From CAZDWZ01 sp964509425 (GTDB lineage Bacteria > Bdellovibrionota_C > UBA2361 > SZUA-149 > CAZDWZ01), in the NCBI GenBank assembly GCA_964509425.1, contig CAZDWZ010000004.1:310001-374000 (forward strand): 64,000 nt of DNA. Direction: 5' to 3'. The position numbers and the translations under genes were made by a program. The notes below the pieces were generated by a model. That model was given only the letters and a program-made list of their open reading frames with translations, searched no databases and had not been told where the DNA came from. Each line of letters opens with the position of its first letter. Position 1 is the stretch's first letter. Shown here one piece after another: positions 53,782 to 60,704 of this stretch.

Positions 53782-54600
53782 TTAGCGAATGTTTCGGAAA
53801 ATCAGCAGCTCTTGATTCGCAAAAAACTTGGGAGGCAGCTCCGCCACCAGCTGGTCGAGCGTCGACCAGTCCGGAACTTTGCCGTCGGGGAACTGAGAGG
53901 CGTCGCGATCGAGAATCCAGTAGCGGATCAGCTTGGCGCGTGCATCCTCGTCCAGCAGCCGGGAGAACCCTACCTCCCGGCGATCGAGCAGCTCGACGCG
54001 GCCGCCCGCTGTGACGGTCTCGATGAAGTGATTCAGCTCGCCGAATTTCGGCGCGCCGAGCCTCTCGAGGATGACGCTTCCCGTGCTGCGATCATTCCGC
54101 ATCACGACGAATGCCAGCCCTCCCTTCTTCGTCCAGCCGAGCGCCCGCTCGAACACCTTCGGCCACAGCTCCTCCCTGAAGAGGTAGAGCACGTGGACCA
54201 GGAAGGTCATGTCGTGCGGCAGACGTGGAGTGACGCTGAGGAGGTCGTCGCCACGATACACTTTGTCCACGAGGGTGATGTTGTCCTCGAACTGTTCCGC
54301 TCCGCACTCCCTCCCGAGGAAGGCGGAGACGAGGTCATCGCCGAAGAGCATGTCGCGAATCGCACGAAGCACGCGACCGGCACCGGCGAGAAGTTCGATA
54401 ACGCGGAACTGTCCCTTCAGGTGGGTGAAGTCCATTCGCAGCTCGCGAACGACGTCACGCAGAAGCTCGATGAGCAGGTTCTCTTCGAGGAACTTACGTT
54501 GGTAGTGAAGCGTAAGATCTTCGTAGTCTCCGCGGTCGAAGAAGCTGCGGTTCCTCGCAATGCCCCACTTCGGTTCGAGCACGGCCGGTACGTCGCCCAT
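53782..54600 (-). CDS. SAM-methyltransferase-fold protein D (divergent relative of A and B)
   Basis: 272 residues from ATG 54600 with AAAGGA upstream. Same plan as A and B: RVIELLAGAGRVL as motif I, an insert with FEDNITLVDKVYRGDDLL, then FLVHVLYLFREELWPKVFERALGWTKKGGLAFVVMRNDRSTGSVI, which aligns to the HILYYI...LEWVKPGAQAIVVLQNRNSSYQ section. The end VPDWSTLDQLVAELPP...NQELLIF parallels LPTWGELQEWV...CRQDVAVI. So three members of one family lie in the island. Identity to A/B is low, so the substrate may differ. G+C-rich, minus strand, transcribed alone. Confidence 0.65.
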   Translation of the reverse strand: MGDVPAVLEPKWGIARNRSFFDRGDYEDLTLHYQRKFLEENLLIELLRDVVRELRMDFTHLKGQFRVIELLAGAGRVLRAIRDMLFGDDLVSAFLGRECGAEQFEDNITLVDKVYRGDDLLSVTPRLPHDMTFLVHVLYLFREELWPKVFERALGWTKKGGLAFVVMRNDRSTGSVILERLGAPKFGELNHFIETVTAGGRVELLDRREVGFSRLLDEDARAKLIRYWILDRDASQFPDGKVPDWSTLDQLVAELPPKFFANQELLIFRNIR

Positions 54601-54647
54601 GTTTTTCCTTTCGTTCCAGAACGCTTGTTGTCTTTGGGATTGGCATC

Positions 54648-54851
54648 TCAGAGAATGGGCGTATTGAGAGTGGAGAAGTACGGGGCCTGCGCAAGCGAAT
54701 ACTTGAGCGCGTGCTCCTCCGGATGTGGGAACTCGAAGTAGAAGAAAGCAACGTTTCCGCTGTTTGCGAACGGCGTGCTTTCAGGCTGAGAACGAACAAC
54801 TTTAGAAAAAATGACTGGCGATTTTCTAAAGTTGTGCCGGAGAACTAGCAA
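54648..54851 (-). CDS. Possible small gene or gene remnant
   Basis: 67 codons from TTG 54851. The C-terminal part (SGNVAFFYFEFPHPEEHALKYSL... in short pieces FYFEFPHP and LKYSLAQAPYF) looks protein-like, but the N-terminal third runs through the palindrome at 54796-54835. No ribosome site is clear. It could be the tail of a decayed gene. Low confidence. Confidence 0.2.
   Translation of the reverse strand: MLVLRHNFRKSPVIFSKVVRSQPESTPFANSGNVAFFYFEFPHPEEHALKYSLAQAPYFSTLNTPIL
54796..54835. repeat. 14-bp perfect inverted repeat upstream of methyltransferase D
   Basis: Arms ACAACTTTAGAAAA (54796-54809) and TTTTCTAAAGTTGT (54822-54835), 12 nt apart. AT-rich, unlike the GC-rich gene-end hairpins. 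It is about 200 bp upstream of methyltransferase D (minus) and 240 bp upstream of the EamA gene (plus): candidate operator or element end. Confidence 0.75.
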
Positions 54852-54985
54852 TCAAAATCACCCTCTTTTTTTGTTAGTATTCGGTGTGGAATTTGACGCA
54901 AGGAACTCTCGCGGATACTCACATAGAGTTCGCTCCGCAGTTCTTTCACCCGCCACCTATATTTGAAATTTTGAATACTGGTGAA

Positions 54986-55018
54986 CCAAACCCGATCGTC
55001 TTCAGGATCCGGGCTTGG
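54986..55018. repeat. Two-part hairpin upstream of the EamA gene
   Basis: CCAA/TTGG outer stem, one unpaired base each side, CCCG/CGGG inner stem extended by GATC/GATC with a bulge. It precedes the GTG start by about 55 bp. Another short repeat, GAACTCT/AGAGTTC, lies at 54902-54931. Confidence 0.5.
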
Positions 55019-55071
55019 TCCGCCCTCACCTCCTAACAAGGTTCAGTAATCCGAACTCAGGGGAGTCATTT

Positions 55072-55983
55072 GTGAACACGACCCGTTCGTCGATTGCAGT
55101 AATGATGCTCTGCAATCTCTGGATGGCGCTGTCGATCTCGTGGTACTCGAGCCACGTAAGTGACGCTGCCTTCCAGCTCTCAGCATTCGGCGTGGCGGTT
55201 CGTTCCGCTTTTGCCGCCCTCGTCATCTACGTTGCCGGCGGATTTGCGAACTCTCGCCACAGCCTTAAAAACGGCGGCTTCCGCTTCCACTTCGCTTGGA
55301 CGTCACTTGCCGCCGCGAACCTCTGCTTCCTCTTCGCTTTCCTCTCCGCGAAGCCGGGCCGCACGATGTTCTTGGCCACTCTCTACCCGATGATGACACT
55401 GTTTTTCGAGTGGGCGGAGAAGCGGCCGACGAGGAAAGAAGTGGCGTCGTCCCTCTTTTTGCTCGCCCTCGCGATCTTCGGGCTGGCGCTCATCCTGCTC
55501 GACGATTTCCGTCTCGACTTCAGCTTGGGGGACGTACTCGCGATCTCGTCGGCGTTTCTCTTCGCGGTCTACATGATCACGGCGAAGCGCCTTCCGGAAG
55601 AAGAACGGGACTGCGCGGCCGGTGTTGGTTTTTTCGGAGATGTCATCTTCAGTCTCATCGTGGCGGCGGTACTCTCGCAAGTGCCGATGTCCGGTGAGGA
55701 AGCGCGAAAGACGGTGCTCCCGGCCATCGGATGGCTCTCGGTGGTGGTATTCGGCGTCCTCTCCGGAGCCGAGTTCCTCGTGATCAACCGCGCGTTCAAG
55801 ACCTTGAAATCAAGCGAAGTCAGCATGTTGCACCTCGCGCAACCGGTCCTTGTCGCGGGTATCGAGGTCGTCTTCCTCACGATGAGCCGTCCGGGGGTCT
55901 ACTTCGGAGGTGCCTGCGTTCTCATCGCGGCGGGTGCGCGTGCGTACTTGGCCGAAAAAGCGGAAGAAACTCCGCGTACTTGA
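55072..55983 (+). CDS. EamA/DMT-family transporter
   Basis: 303 residues from GTG 55072 (AGGGGAG upstream). Two EamA repeats of about five helices each, beginning MMLCNLWMALSISWYSS and ending PVLVAGIEVVFLTMSRP...GACVLIAAGARAYLAE; ten hydrophobic helices can be counted. Typical drug/metabolite exporters of this size carry amino acids, nucleobases or nucleosides outwards. LHLAQPVLVAGIEVVFL matches the second EamA unit ending. Specificity unknown; within the island it is the natural candidate to export a product. G+C-rich like its neighbours. Confidence 0.85.
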   Translation: MNTTRSSIAVMMLCNLWMALSISWYSSHVSDAAFQLSAFGVAVRSAFAALVIYVAGGFANSRHSLKNGGFRFHFAWTSLAAANLCFLFAFLSAKPGRTMFLATLYPMMTLFFEWAEKRPTRKEVASSLFLLALAIFGLALILLDDFRLDFSLGDVLAISSAFLFAVYMITAKRLPEEERDCAAGVGFFGDVIFSLIVAAVLSQVPMSGEEARKTVLPAIGWLSVVVFGVLSGAEFLVINRAFKTLKSSEVSMLHLAQPVLVAGIEVVFLTMSRPGVYFGGACVLIAAGARAYLAEKAEETPRT

Positions 55984-56309
55984 ATGGACATCGGGCCCCT
56001 CTTTGAAAGGAGGAAGGTGAGGCGGCCCGGTTACCCGCCATTCGACCAACAGCGGACAGCTGTGCTAAGAGGCAAGCACAAGAAAACAGACGAACGCTCT
56101 TCTCTCGAATCCGTCAGCTCGGACGTCACACGAGTGCGATTCCGGCTCGTTCTTTTTAAGAATCATTTCGAAAATTGCAATCCAACCTGCCGAGTGCGCG
56201 AGGCGCCTCTTACCGACGTCTGCATCCTCATGATGGCATGGCTGGGAATGTTTTGTGGGCGTCCGCTCACATCCGATACATCCGGCGAACTCAGACCGAA
56301 GGGACAAAC
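55984..56309. other. 326-bp gap between EamA and dCTP-deaminase-like genes
   Basis: It begins with a weak hairpin (CGGGCC/GGCCCG with CCTCTTT/AAAGGAGG inside, about 55993-56031). No gene, tRNA or clear promoter recognised; composition returns to host level. Confidence 0.45.
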
Positions 56310-57068
56310 ATGTTCAACTGGCTCGACTGGCTGGGGAAGATGCTCTCGCGTCTTCTCCATCTGCCCGGAACGCTGTCCGACACGGACATCCTCCGCGCGC
56401 TGAAGAAAGGCTCGATCGGCATCACGCCGTTCGAACCGGCGCTGCTTCAACGCGCCGGATACGCCTTCCGCCTCGGAGGCACGCTGAAGATCCCGCTGCC
56501 GGGACAAATTATCAACCCGATGTTCCCCGACGAGGTCGCGCACACGATCGTCAACCTCGAGGATTTGACGAGGAACGGGATGCCCGAAGCCGAGTGGATC
56601 GAACTCTTCGCGCCGGAAGCCAAGCTGCGGAAGCACGGCATCACGCGTGACGCGCTCCTCCTCGCGGCTCGCGGCCCGGTTCCGGGTCGTGCGTTCGGTT
56701 ATCCCCTCTTCCCCGGCGAATTCCTCCTCGGGGCGACGTTGGAGCAGCTCTTCCTCGATCGGAGGCACAAGGCAAAAGCCGATGGACGCTCATCAGCAGC
56801 GCGCAAGGGTCTCACGGTGCACCAGACGGCGATGAACCTCTGGCCCGGACACGGCAACCCGACGCCCGCGACGGTCACGCTTGAACTCAGAAACGTCGGT
56901 CCCCACGTCCTGATCCTGCAATACGGATATCAGGTCGGGAACTTCGTTTTCGAGCGCCTGCTGAGTGAAGCGTCGGAGACGTACGGCACGAACGGTCGCT
57001 ACTCCGGTCAGGGCATGCACCCCGGCACTCCGGTCGCACGCGACACCGACATGATCCTACCGGCGTGA
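56310..57068 (+). CDS. dCTP deaminase / dUTPase-superfamily homologue
   Basis: 252 residues from ATG 56310 behind AAGGGAC. About 20 extra N-terminal residues (MFNWLDWLGKML), then Dcd sequence: LSDTDILRALKKGSIGITPF, LQRAGYAFRLGG, LFPGEFLLGATLEQLFL, RSSAARKGLTVHQTA, ATVTLELRNVGPH and QVGNFVFERL near the end. In E. coli Dcd the catalytic residues are Ser/Arg in RSSxxR and Glu in the TLEL segment; both are present, so deamination of dCTP is possible. The segment after HQTA (MNLWPG) lacks the usual DPG Asp, so the exact substrate may differ. Dcd enzymes feed dUMP synthesis, and some act in phage defence by draining dCTP. No dUTPase or thymidylate gene is near it. Confidence 0.8.
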   Translation: MFNWLDWLGKMLSRLLHLPGTLSDTDILRALKKGSIGITPFEPALLQRAGYAFRLGGTLKIPLPGQIINPMFPDEVAHTIVNLEDLTRNGMPEAEWIELFAPEAKLRKHGITRDALLLAARGPVPGRAFGYPLFPGEFLLGATLEQLFLDRRHKAKADGRSSAARKGLTVHQTAMNLWPGHGNPTPATVTLELRNVGPHVLILQYGYQVGNFVFERLLSEASETYGTNGRYSGQGMHPGTPVARDTDMILPA

Positions 57069-57087
57069 ACCTGTCAGTGAGGACGGG

Positions 57088-57141
57088 GGGAAGATACGGC
57101 CAGGTTATCCAGGGACGGTTCTACCTGGCCGCCATCTTCCC
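57088..57141 (+). terminator. Two-part hairpin after the dCTP-deaminase-like gene
   Basis: GGGAAGAT/ATCTTCCC outer stem, AC and GCC unpaired steps, GGCCAGGT/ACCTGGCC inner stem, 17-nt loop. It starts 20 nt after the stop codon; no T-run follows. Confidence 0.65.
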
Positions 57142-57285
57142 GTTCTCAACCCTTATCCTTCTCACACAACGTTAGGGCAATCTAACACATTGAATTTTAA
57201 CACTATTTTCTTTGATTATCGGCGGATGTCTTGATACATCGGCGAACACCAACAGAAAACTCGTTGTCCCGAAAAGGAATCGCAT

Positions 57286-57852
57286 ATGTCGAACTGGAAT
57301 GGATCAAGCTGGAAACTCCGCGAAGTCGGAGAAATGGACAGCATGATGTTTCGTCTCGACGACGAAGCGGAATTCGGGCCGCTTGGAAAAGAATCCACCA
57401 CCGATGCGTTCATTAGCTCACTCCGAAGCACCGAGAAATTCAGGAAGCCGCTGGTGTCGGTTCTTCAGGAGCTCGTCGACGACACGTCTGTTACAGGACT
57501 CCCGATAAACGTCGCCCACGCGAGGAGCAGTTTCAAGTTTAGAAACTCCGAATCGGTACGGTTGATCGTGGATCTTTGGTCGAACAGCAACGAGACCGAA
57601 CTCCGACAGACGGTGAGCGCAGTTCGAAGCCTCTTCAAACAATTCAAAAACGGTTTCTCGGTCGACACGCTTGCATGCGTATATCCCGCTCCAGAAAATC
57701 GCCGAGCATACTCCGCGCTTAGAAACTCAATCATCTTCGGCGAGTCAAGATTCTACGGAATCACTCATGCCCCGAGAATTGAGAACCATGAGTATCGATG
57801 TGACGCGATATTAGGCTTGAGATCAGGACTATTCGCCTTCTTATCGACCTAA
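57286..57852 (+). CDS. Hypothetical protein at the island's right end
   Basis: 188 residues, not recognised. It begins at ATG 57286 (MSNWNGSSWKL); a GAAAAGGAAT site precedes it. Host-like base composition. Mixed alpha/beta with SVLQELVDDTSVTGLP, ESVRLIVDLWSNSN, AVRSLFKQFKNGFSVD and a C-terminal YRCDAILGLRSGLFAFL. No signal peptide, membrane helix or metal motif. It may be the first gene after the island or a member that has lost the high G+C. Confidence 0.6.
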   Translation: MSNWNGSSWKLREVGEMDSMMFRLDDEAEFGPLGKESTTDAFISSLRSTEKFRKPLVSVLQELVDDTSVTGLPINVAHARSSFKFRNSESVRLIVDLWSNSNETELRQTVSAVRSLFKQFKNGFSVDTLACVYPAPENRRAYSALRNSIIFGESRFYGITHAPRIENHEYRCDAILGLRSGLFAFLST

Positions 57853-58048
57853 GCTCCGGATTCAAATCTTACCGTATTCAATACCTAGCCCGTATAAAAA
57901 AACTTCCGGAGTGCTGGGCATTCCCGGACTGTTCTCTATTCAGAGATGTCGGTTCCCCCGGGTTAACTGCCAGCACAACGCTTTTTCCCAATCCATCCGA
58001 CACTTCTCTCATATCTCGACGAAATGAGATTGCCTAAGGGCGGAAATG

Positions 58049-58077
58049 AAAAAGGGAGAGTTGCCTCCCCCCCTTTG
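58049..58077 (-). terminator. Intrinsic terminator of the RAP-like gene
   Basis: On the minus strand AAAGGG/CCCTTT with GGAG/CTCT continuing the stem around a GCAA loop, then TTTTTC. It lies about 26 nt after the stop at 58103. Confidence 0.75.
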
Positions 58078-58102
58078 AAAATCTACATCTCAATTTGTCC
58101 AG

Positions 58103-59092
58103 CTAAATTCGCGCTGCGATCGCGTTCGGAAGATGTTTAATCGATATCACTTGAAATTTCGAGCAACGCGACTTCAGCACTTCTCTCCGGAACTGAACAG
58201 AGCCGAGCAGCTGCCCATCTCGTGAAATTGTTCCCGACTTCGCAATCTCTTTTCGCTGATGAATCTCCGGGCAGTCGATTTCCGTTATCACCAGTGGATC
58301 GCGATCTTCGTTCAGTCCCCACGAGCGTCCGTGCACGAAAAATCCGTGGCACCAGCCGGCGGCATTTAACATCTGCCTCTGCGTTCGTCCGCCGGTAAGG
58401 TGAAGCAAACGCTGAATGAGATGATATTCACGTGTGCGTTGCCAGCCTCGATTGAGCATTGCCTCTTTGGCTTCGCGCACCGACGAATATGAAACTTCAA
58501 TCGAAGGCACTGCGGCGAGCACTTGGAGTAATCGGTGAAACTCGTAAAGTCCTTCCCAGCTTCCTCGCTCAAGCCACTCGGTCAGGATCTCTCCTTCGGT
58601 TTCTCTTCCGGCAACCAGTGCGGACCAAACCAAATTTACTCTTTGGTTTGCGTCCAGCTTGTCCTTTAAGCACATCCGCACTGCAATCTCCGATAATGTA
58701 TCGAACAGAACGGTGCGATGCAGCCGGAGATTTGCGAGTGAACACAAGAGTGACGGAATATTCTCGGCGTTTAATCCTTCCGGCGAGTCGCATGCACTTC
58801 GACCGAGCATAATTTCTCCTTCTCGGGAAATATGACCGAATAAGTCCATGGAAACGACACCGTAAAAATCCATGCATCCCAAAAGCGAGATCATCTGGTC
58901 CGGCGATAGGCGCGAATCTTCGTCACATATCTCGAACGCTGCAGCGGCAAGATCGGCACCGAACTCTTCACTGGCAGAGCTCGAAGCGACCCGTGGCCGC
59001 ACGAGCGACCGAATCCAATAATCCACCAATCCTATTCGGTGATTTGCTTGACCGAATGAAGATCCACCTGCTTGAACGCGTAACTGTTTCAT
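58103..59092 (-). CDS. RAP/FAST-like helical-repeat protein (possible RNA-binding)
   Basis: 329 residues from ATG 59092 (AGGAAAGGACC upstream). The open frame extends to 59683, but this part overlaps the PhoB-type gene and reads as nonsense. Residues ~80-220 are helical repeats of the FAST/OPR type (ENIPSLLCSLANLRLH, NQRVNLVWSALVAG, YEFHRLLQVLAAVPS). The last ~65 residues follow the RAP domain: PLVITEIDCPEIHQR, then GQLLGSVQFRREVLKSR and KFQVISIKHL, which matches 'E-x-D-G-P-x-H...G...R...L...G...V..I'. RAP proteins bind or process organelle RNA in eukaryotes and are rare in bacteria. I assign this by pattern; a structure search would decide. Confidence 0.55.
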   Translation of the reverse strand: MKQLRVQAGGSSFGQANHRIGLVDYWIRSLVRPRVASSSASEEFGADLAAAAFEICDEDSRLSPDQMISLLGCMDFYGVVSMDLFGHISREGEIMLGRSACDSPEGLNAENIPSLLCSLANLRLHRTVLFDTLSEIAVRMCLKDKLDANQRVNLVWSALVAGRETEGEILTEWLERGSWEGLYEFHRLLQVLAAVPSIEVSYSSVREAKEAMLNRGWQRTREYHLIQRLLHLTGGRTQRQMLNAAGWCHGFFVHGRSWGLNEDRDPLVITEIDCPEIHQRKEIAKSGTISRDGQLLGSVQFRREVLKSRCSKFQVISIKHLPNAIAARI

Positions 59093-59312
59093 GAAAGGTC
59101 CTTTCCTTGCCTTGTCAGACTCTGACGACAATCGCCGAAAAATGTTCAAGAAATATAAGATTTCCGATAAGTTTTTCTGTTGCGGCAGATTTCTTGTTAG
59201 GAATTCATGAGAACCTCTTCTTAAACTTGGCCTGACCTCACGCGCCTCGTATAAGGAGCAGAACCGAACTATTGGTGACTCGCTTTTTTTCAAACCCCGG
59301 AGGCCTGACGAA

Positions 59313-60158
59313 ATGATGCCGTCGAGTAATCTCGCAAAAAAAGAGCACTTCGAATTTGACGCGACGTCGGTAACGCAGGACAGCAAACCGGGAACGCCAA
59401 ACGTCATCGCCCATGCCGGTGACTCCTCGGGGTCGCTCCCTCGGGAAGGCGGACAAGTCCACAAGGTCGTCGTTATTGAGGACGAACAGGACATCCGCGA
59501 GCTCATCGAGTACAATCTTCGTCGAAGAGGGATGGAGGTCCACGGGGCACCGACCGGTGAGGAAGGACTCTCTATCGCCGCCAAGATTCTTCCGGACCTC
59601 GTGCTCCTCGATTTGATGCTTCCTGATATCGCTGGGCTTGGTGTCTGCGAGCAGTTGCGAAAGAATCCTGCGACGGCTCGCACACCTATAGTGATTATCA
59701 GCGCACGCGGCGAAGAAGCCGATATCGTCGCCGGTCTCGAACGGGGGGCAGACGATTACATTACAAAGCCATTCAGCCCGAAAGTTCTTATCGCACGCGC
59801 CAATGCAGTACTGCGCCGAAGAGACCGCGCGCCGGATCCAGAAGGCCAGGCGATAGTCCGGGGGAAAATTACGATCATCCCCGAAAAGAGCGAGGTCCTC
59901 ATTGGCGGCAGCAAGATAAAACTTACCTTCACGGAATTTCAACTCCTTTTGCTGCTCTCGAAGAAGCCGGGCTGGGTATTTACTCGGTATCAAATCGTCG
60001 ACCACGTGCGAGGAGAAAACTGCGCCGTCACTGACAGAGCTGTAGATGTTCAGGTGGTGGGTCTCCGGCGAAAACTCGGAGAGTGCGGAACGTATATTGA
60101 GACGGTGCGCGGTATTGGATACCGGTTTCGCGAAGATCTCGAGGACACTGAGGTCTAG
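59313..60158 (+). CDS. PhoB/OmpR-family response regulator
   Basis: 281 residues. Receiver (about 50-165) with VVVIEDEQDIREL, phosphoacceptor Asp in LVLLDLMLPD and Lys in ITKPFSP. C-terminal winged helix (about 185-275) with LTFTEFQLLLLLSKKPGWVFTRYQIVD and VDVQVVGLRRKLG...TVRGIGYRF, the OmpR/PhoB DNA-binding end. An N-terminal extension of about 48 low-complexity residues precedes the receiver, so the real start could be later. It is convergent with the small unknown gene, 4 bp apart. A hybrid kinase of unknown pairing lies 0.55 kb further on. Confidence 0.93.
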   Translation: MMPSSNLAKKEHFEFDATSVTQDSKPGTPNVIAHAGDSSGSLPREGGQVHKVVVIEDEQDIRELIEYNLRRRGMEVHGAPTGEEGLSIAAKILPDLVLLDLMLPDIAGLGVCEQLRKNPATARTPIVIISARGEEADIVAGLERGADDYITKPFSPKVLIARANAVLRRRDRAPDPEGQAIVRGKITIIPEKSEVLIGGSKIKLTFTEFQLLLLLSKKPGWVFTRYQIVDHVRGENCAVTDRAVDVQVVGLRRKLGECGTYIETVRGIGYRFREDLEDTEV

Positions 60159-60162
60159 ATTT

Positions 60163-60495
60163 TTATTCGGCGGAGACTTCTTCGTCCTGCTCCTGGCGCT
60201 GTTTCTCTTCCTCTCTCTGCTTTTTTCTACCGAGCCTATCCTCTCGCAACCCAACGATGGTGAGAACCGTCTTTGGACACAATTGAAGATGCTGGCAGAC
60301 GCTCTTGAATGAGTAGAGATAGAAATCATCGCTACCAAGGAAATAGCGTCGGGCGTCTCGATGCACCTCTCCCCGCTTTCGAAGGTCGTCCATTGCCGTC
60401 CGGAGGATCGCACGCATGAGGTTCTTTTCGGATTCGGCAATGTCACGATGAACGTGATCGTCGTGAGCGATAAATATCGCAGTTTCCTCTTTCAC
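60163..60495 (-). CDS. Small conserved-type hypothetical protein
   Basis: 110 residues from GTG 60495, with GGGAGG six nt upstream; the open frame reaches 60663 but without ribosome site. The core DIAESEKNLMRAILRTAMDD, RRYFLGSDDFYLYSFKSVCQHLQL resembles a family common in deltaproteobacteria in which a short A-I-x-D helix is followed by a YPFSF..IC..LGLDP segment. Function unknown. The last ~20 residues are Gln/Glu/Lys-rich. Confidence 0.6.
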   Translation of the reverse strand: MKEETAIFIAHDDHVHRDIAESEKNLMRAILRTAMDDLRKRGEVHRDARRYFLGSDDFYLYSFKSVCQHLQLCPKTVLTIVGLREDRLGRKKQREEEKQRQEQDEEVSAE

Positions 60496-60704
60496 AAAGA
60501 ACCTCCCAAAAAAAACCTTTGAACTATCCTTTTGATGAGCGCCTCTCGAGACGGGCTCAAAATGATTCCTTGACTTTTGTATCGGCGAGGGATCGACTTT
60601 TCTTGAATCTCCGAACGAGTTTCGGATGACAATTTCTGAAGGCGAGATTTTGAGAAATCTCAAATGGTTGGCGTGTTCAAATTTGCACGATCGGCGAATT
60701 CGCC

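Noticed and set aside
46600..57900. Integron cassette array with attC sites
   Set aside because: The single-gene units and hairpins suggested it, and words such as CCTAACAA (55031) and CGTTAGG (57168) occur, but no pair of RYYYAAC and GTTRRRY cores flanks any hairpin, orientations are mixed and no integrase is present.
59093..59683. N-terminal extension of the RAP-like gene
   Set aside because: This part is antisense to the well-supported PhoB-type regulator and is Ser/Arg-rich; ATG 59092 has a good ribosome site.
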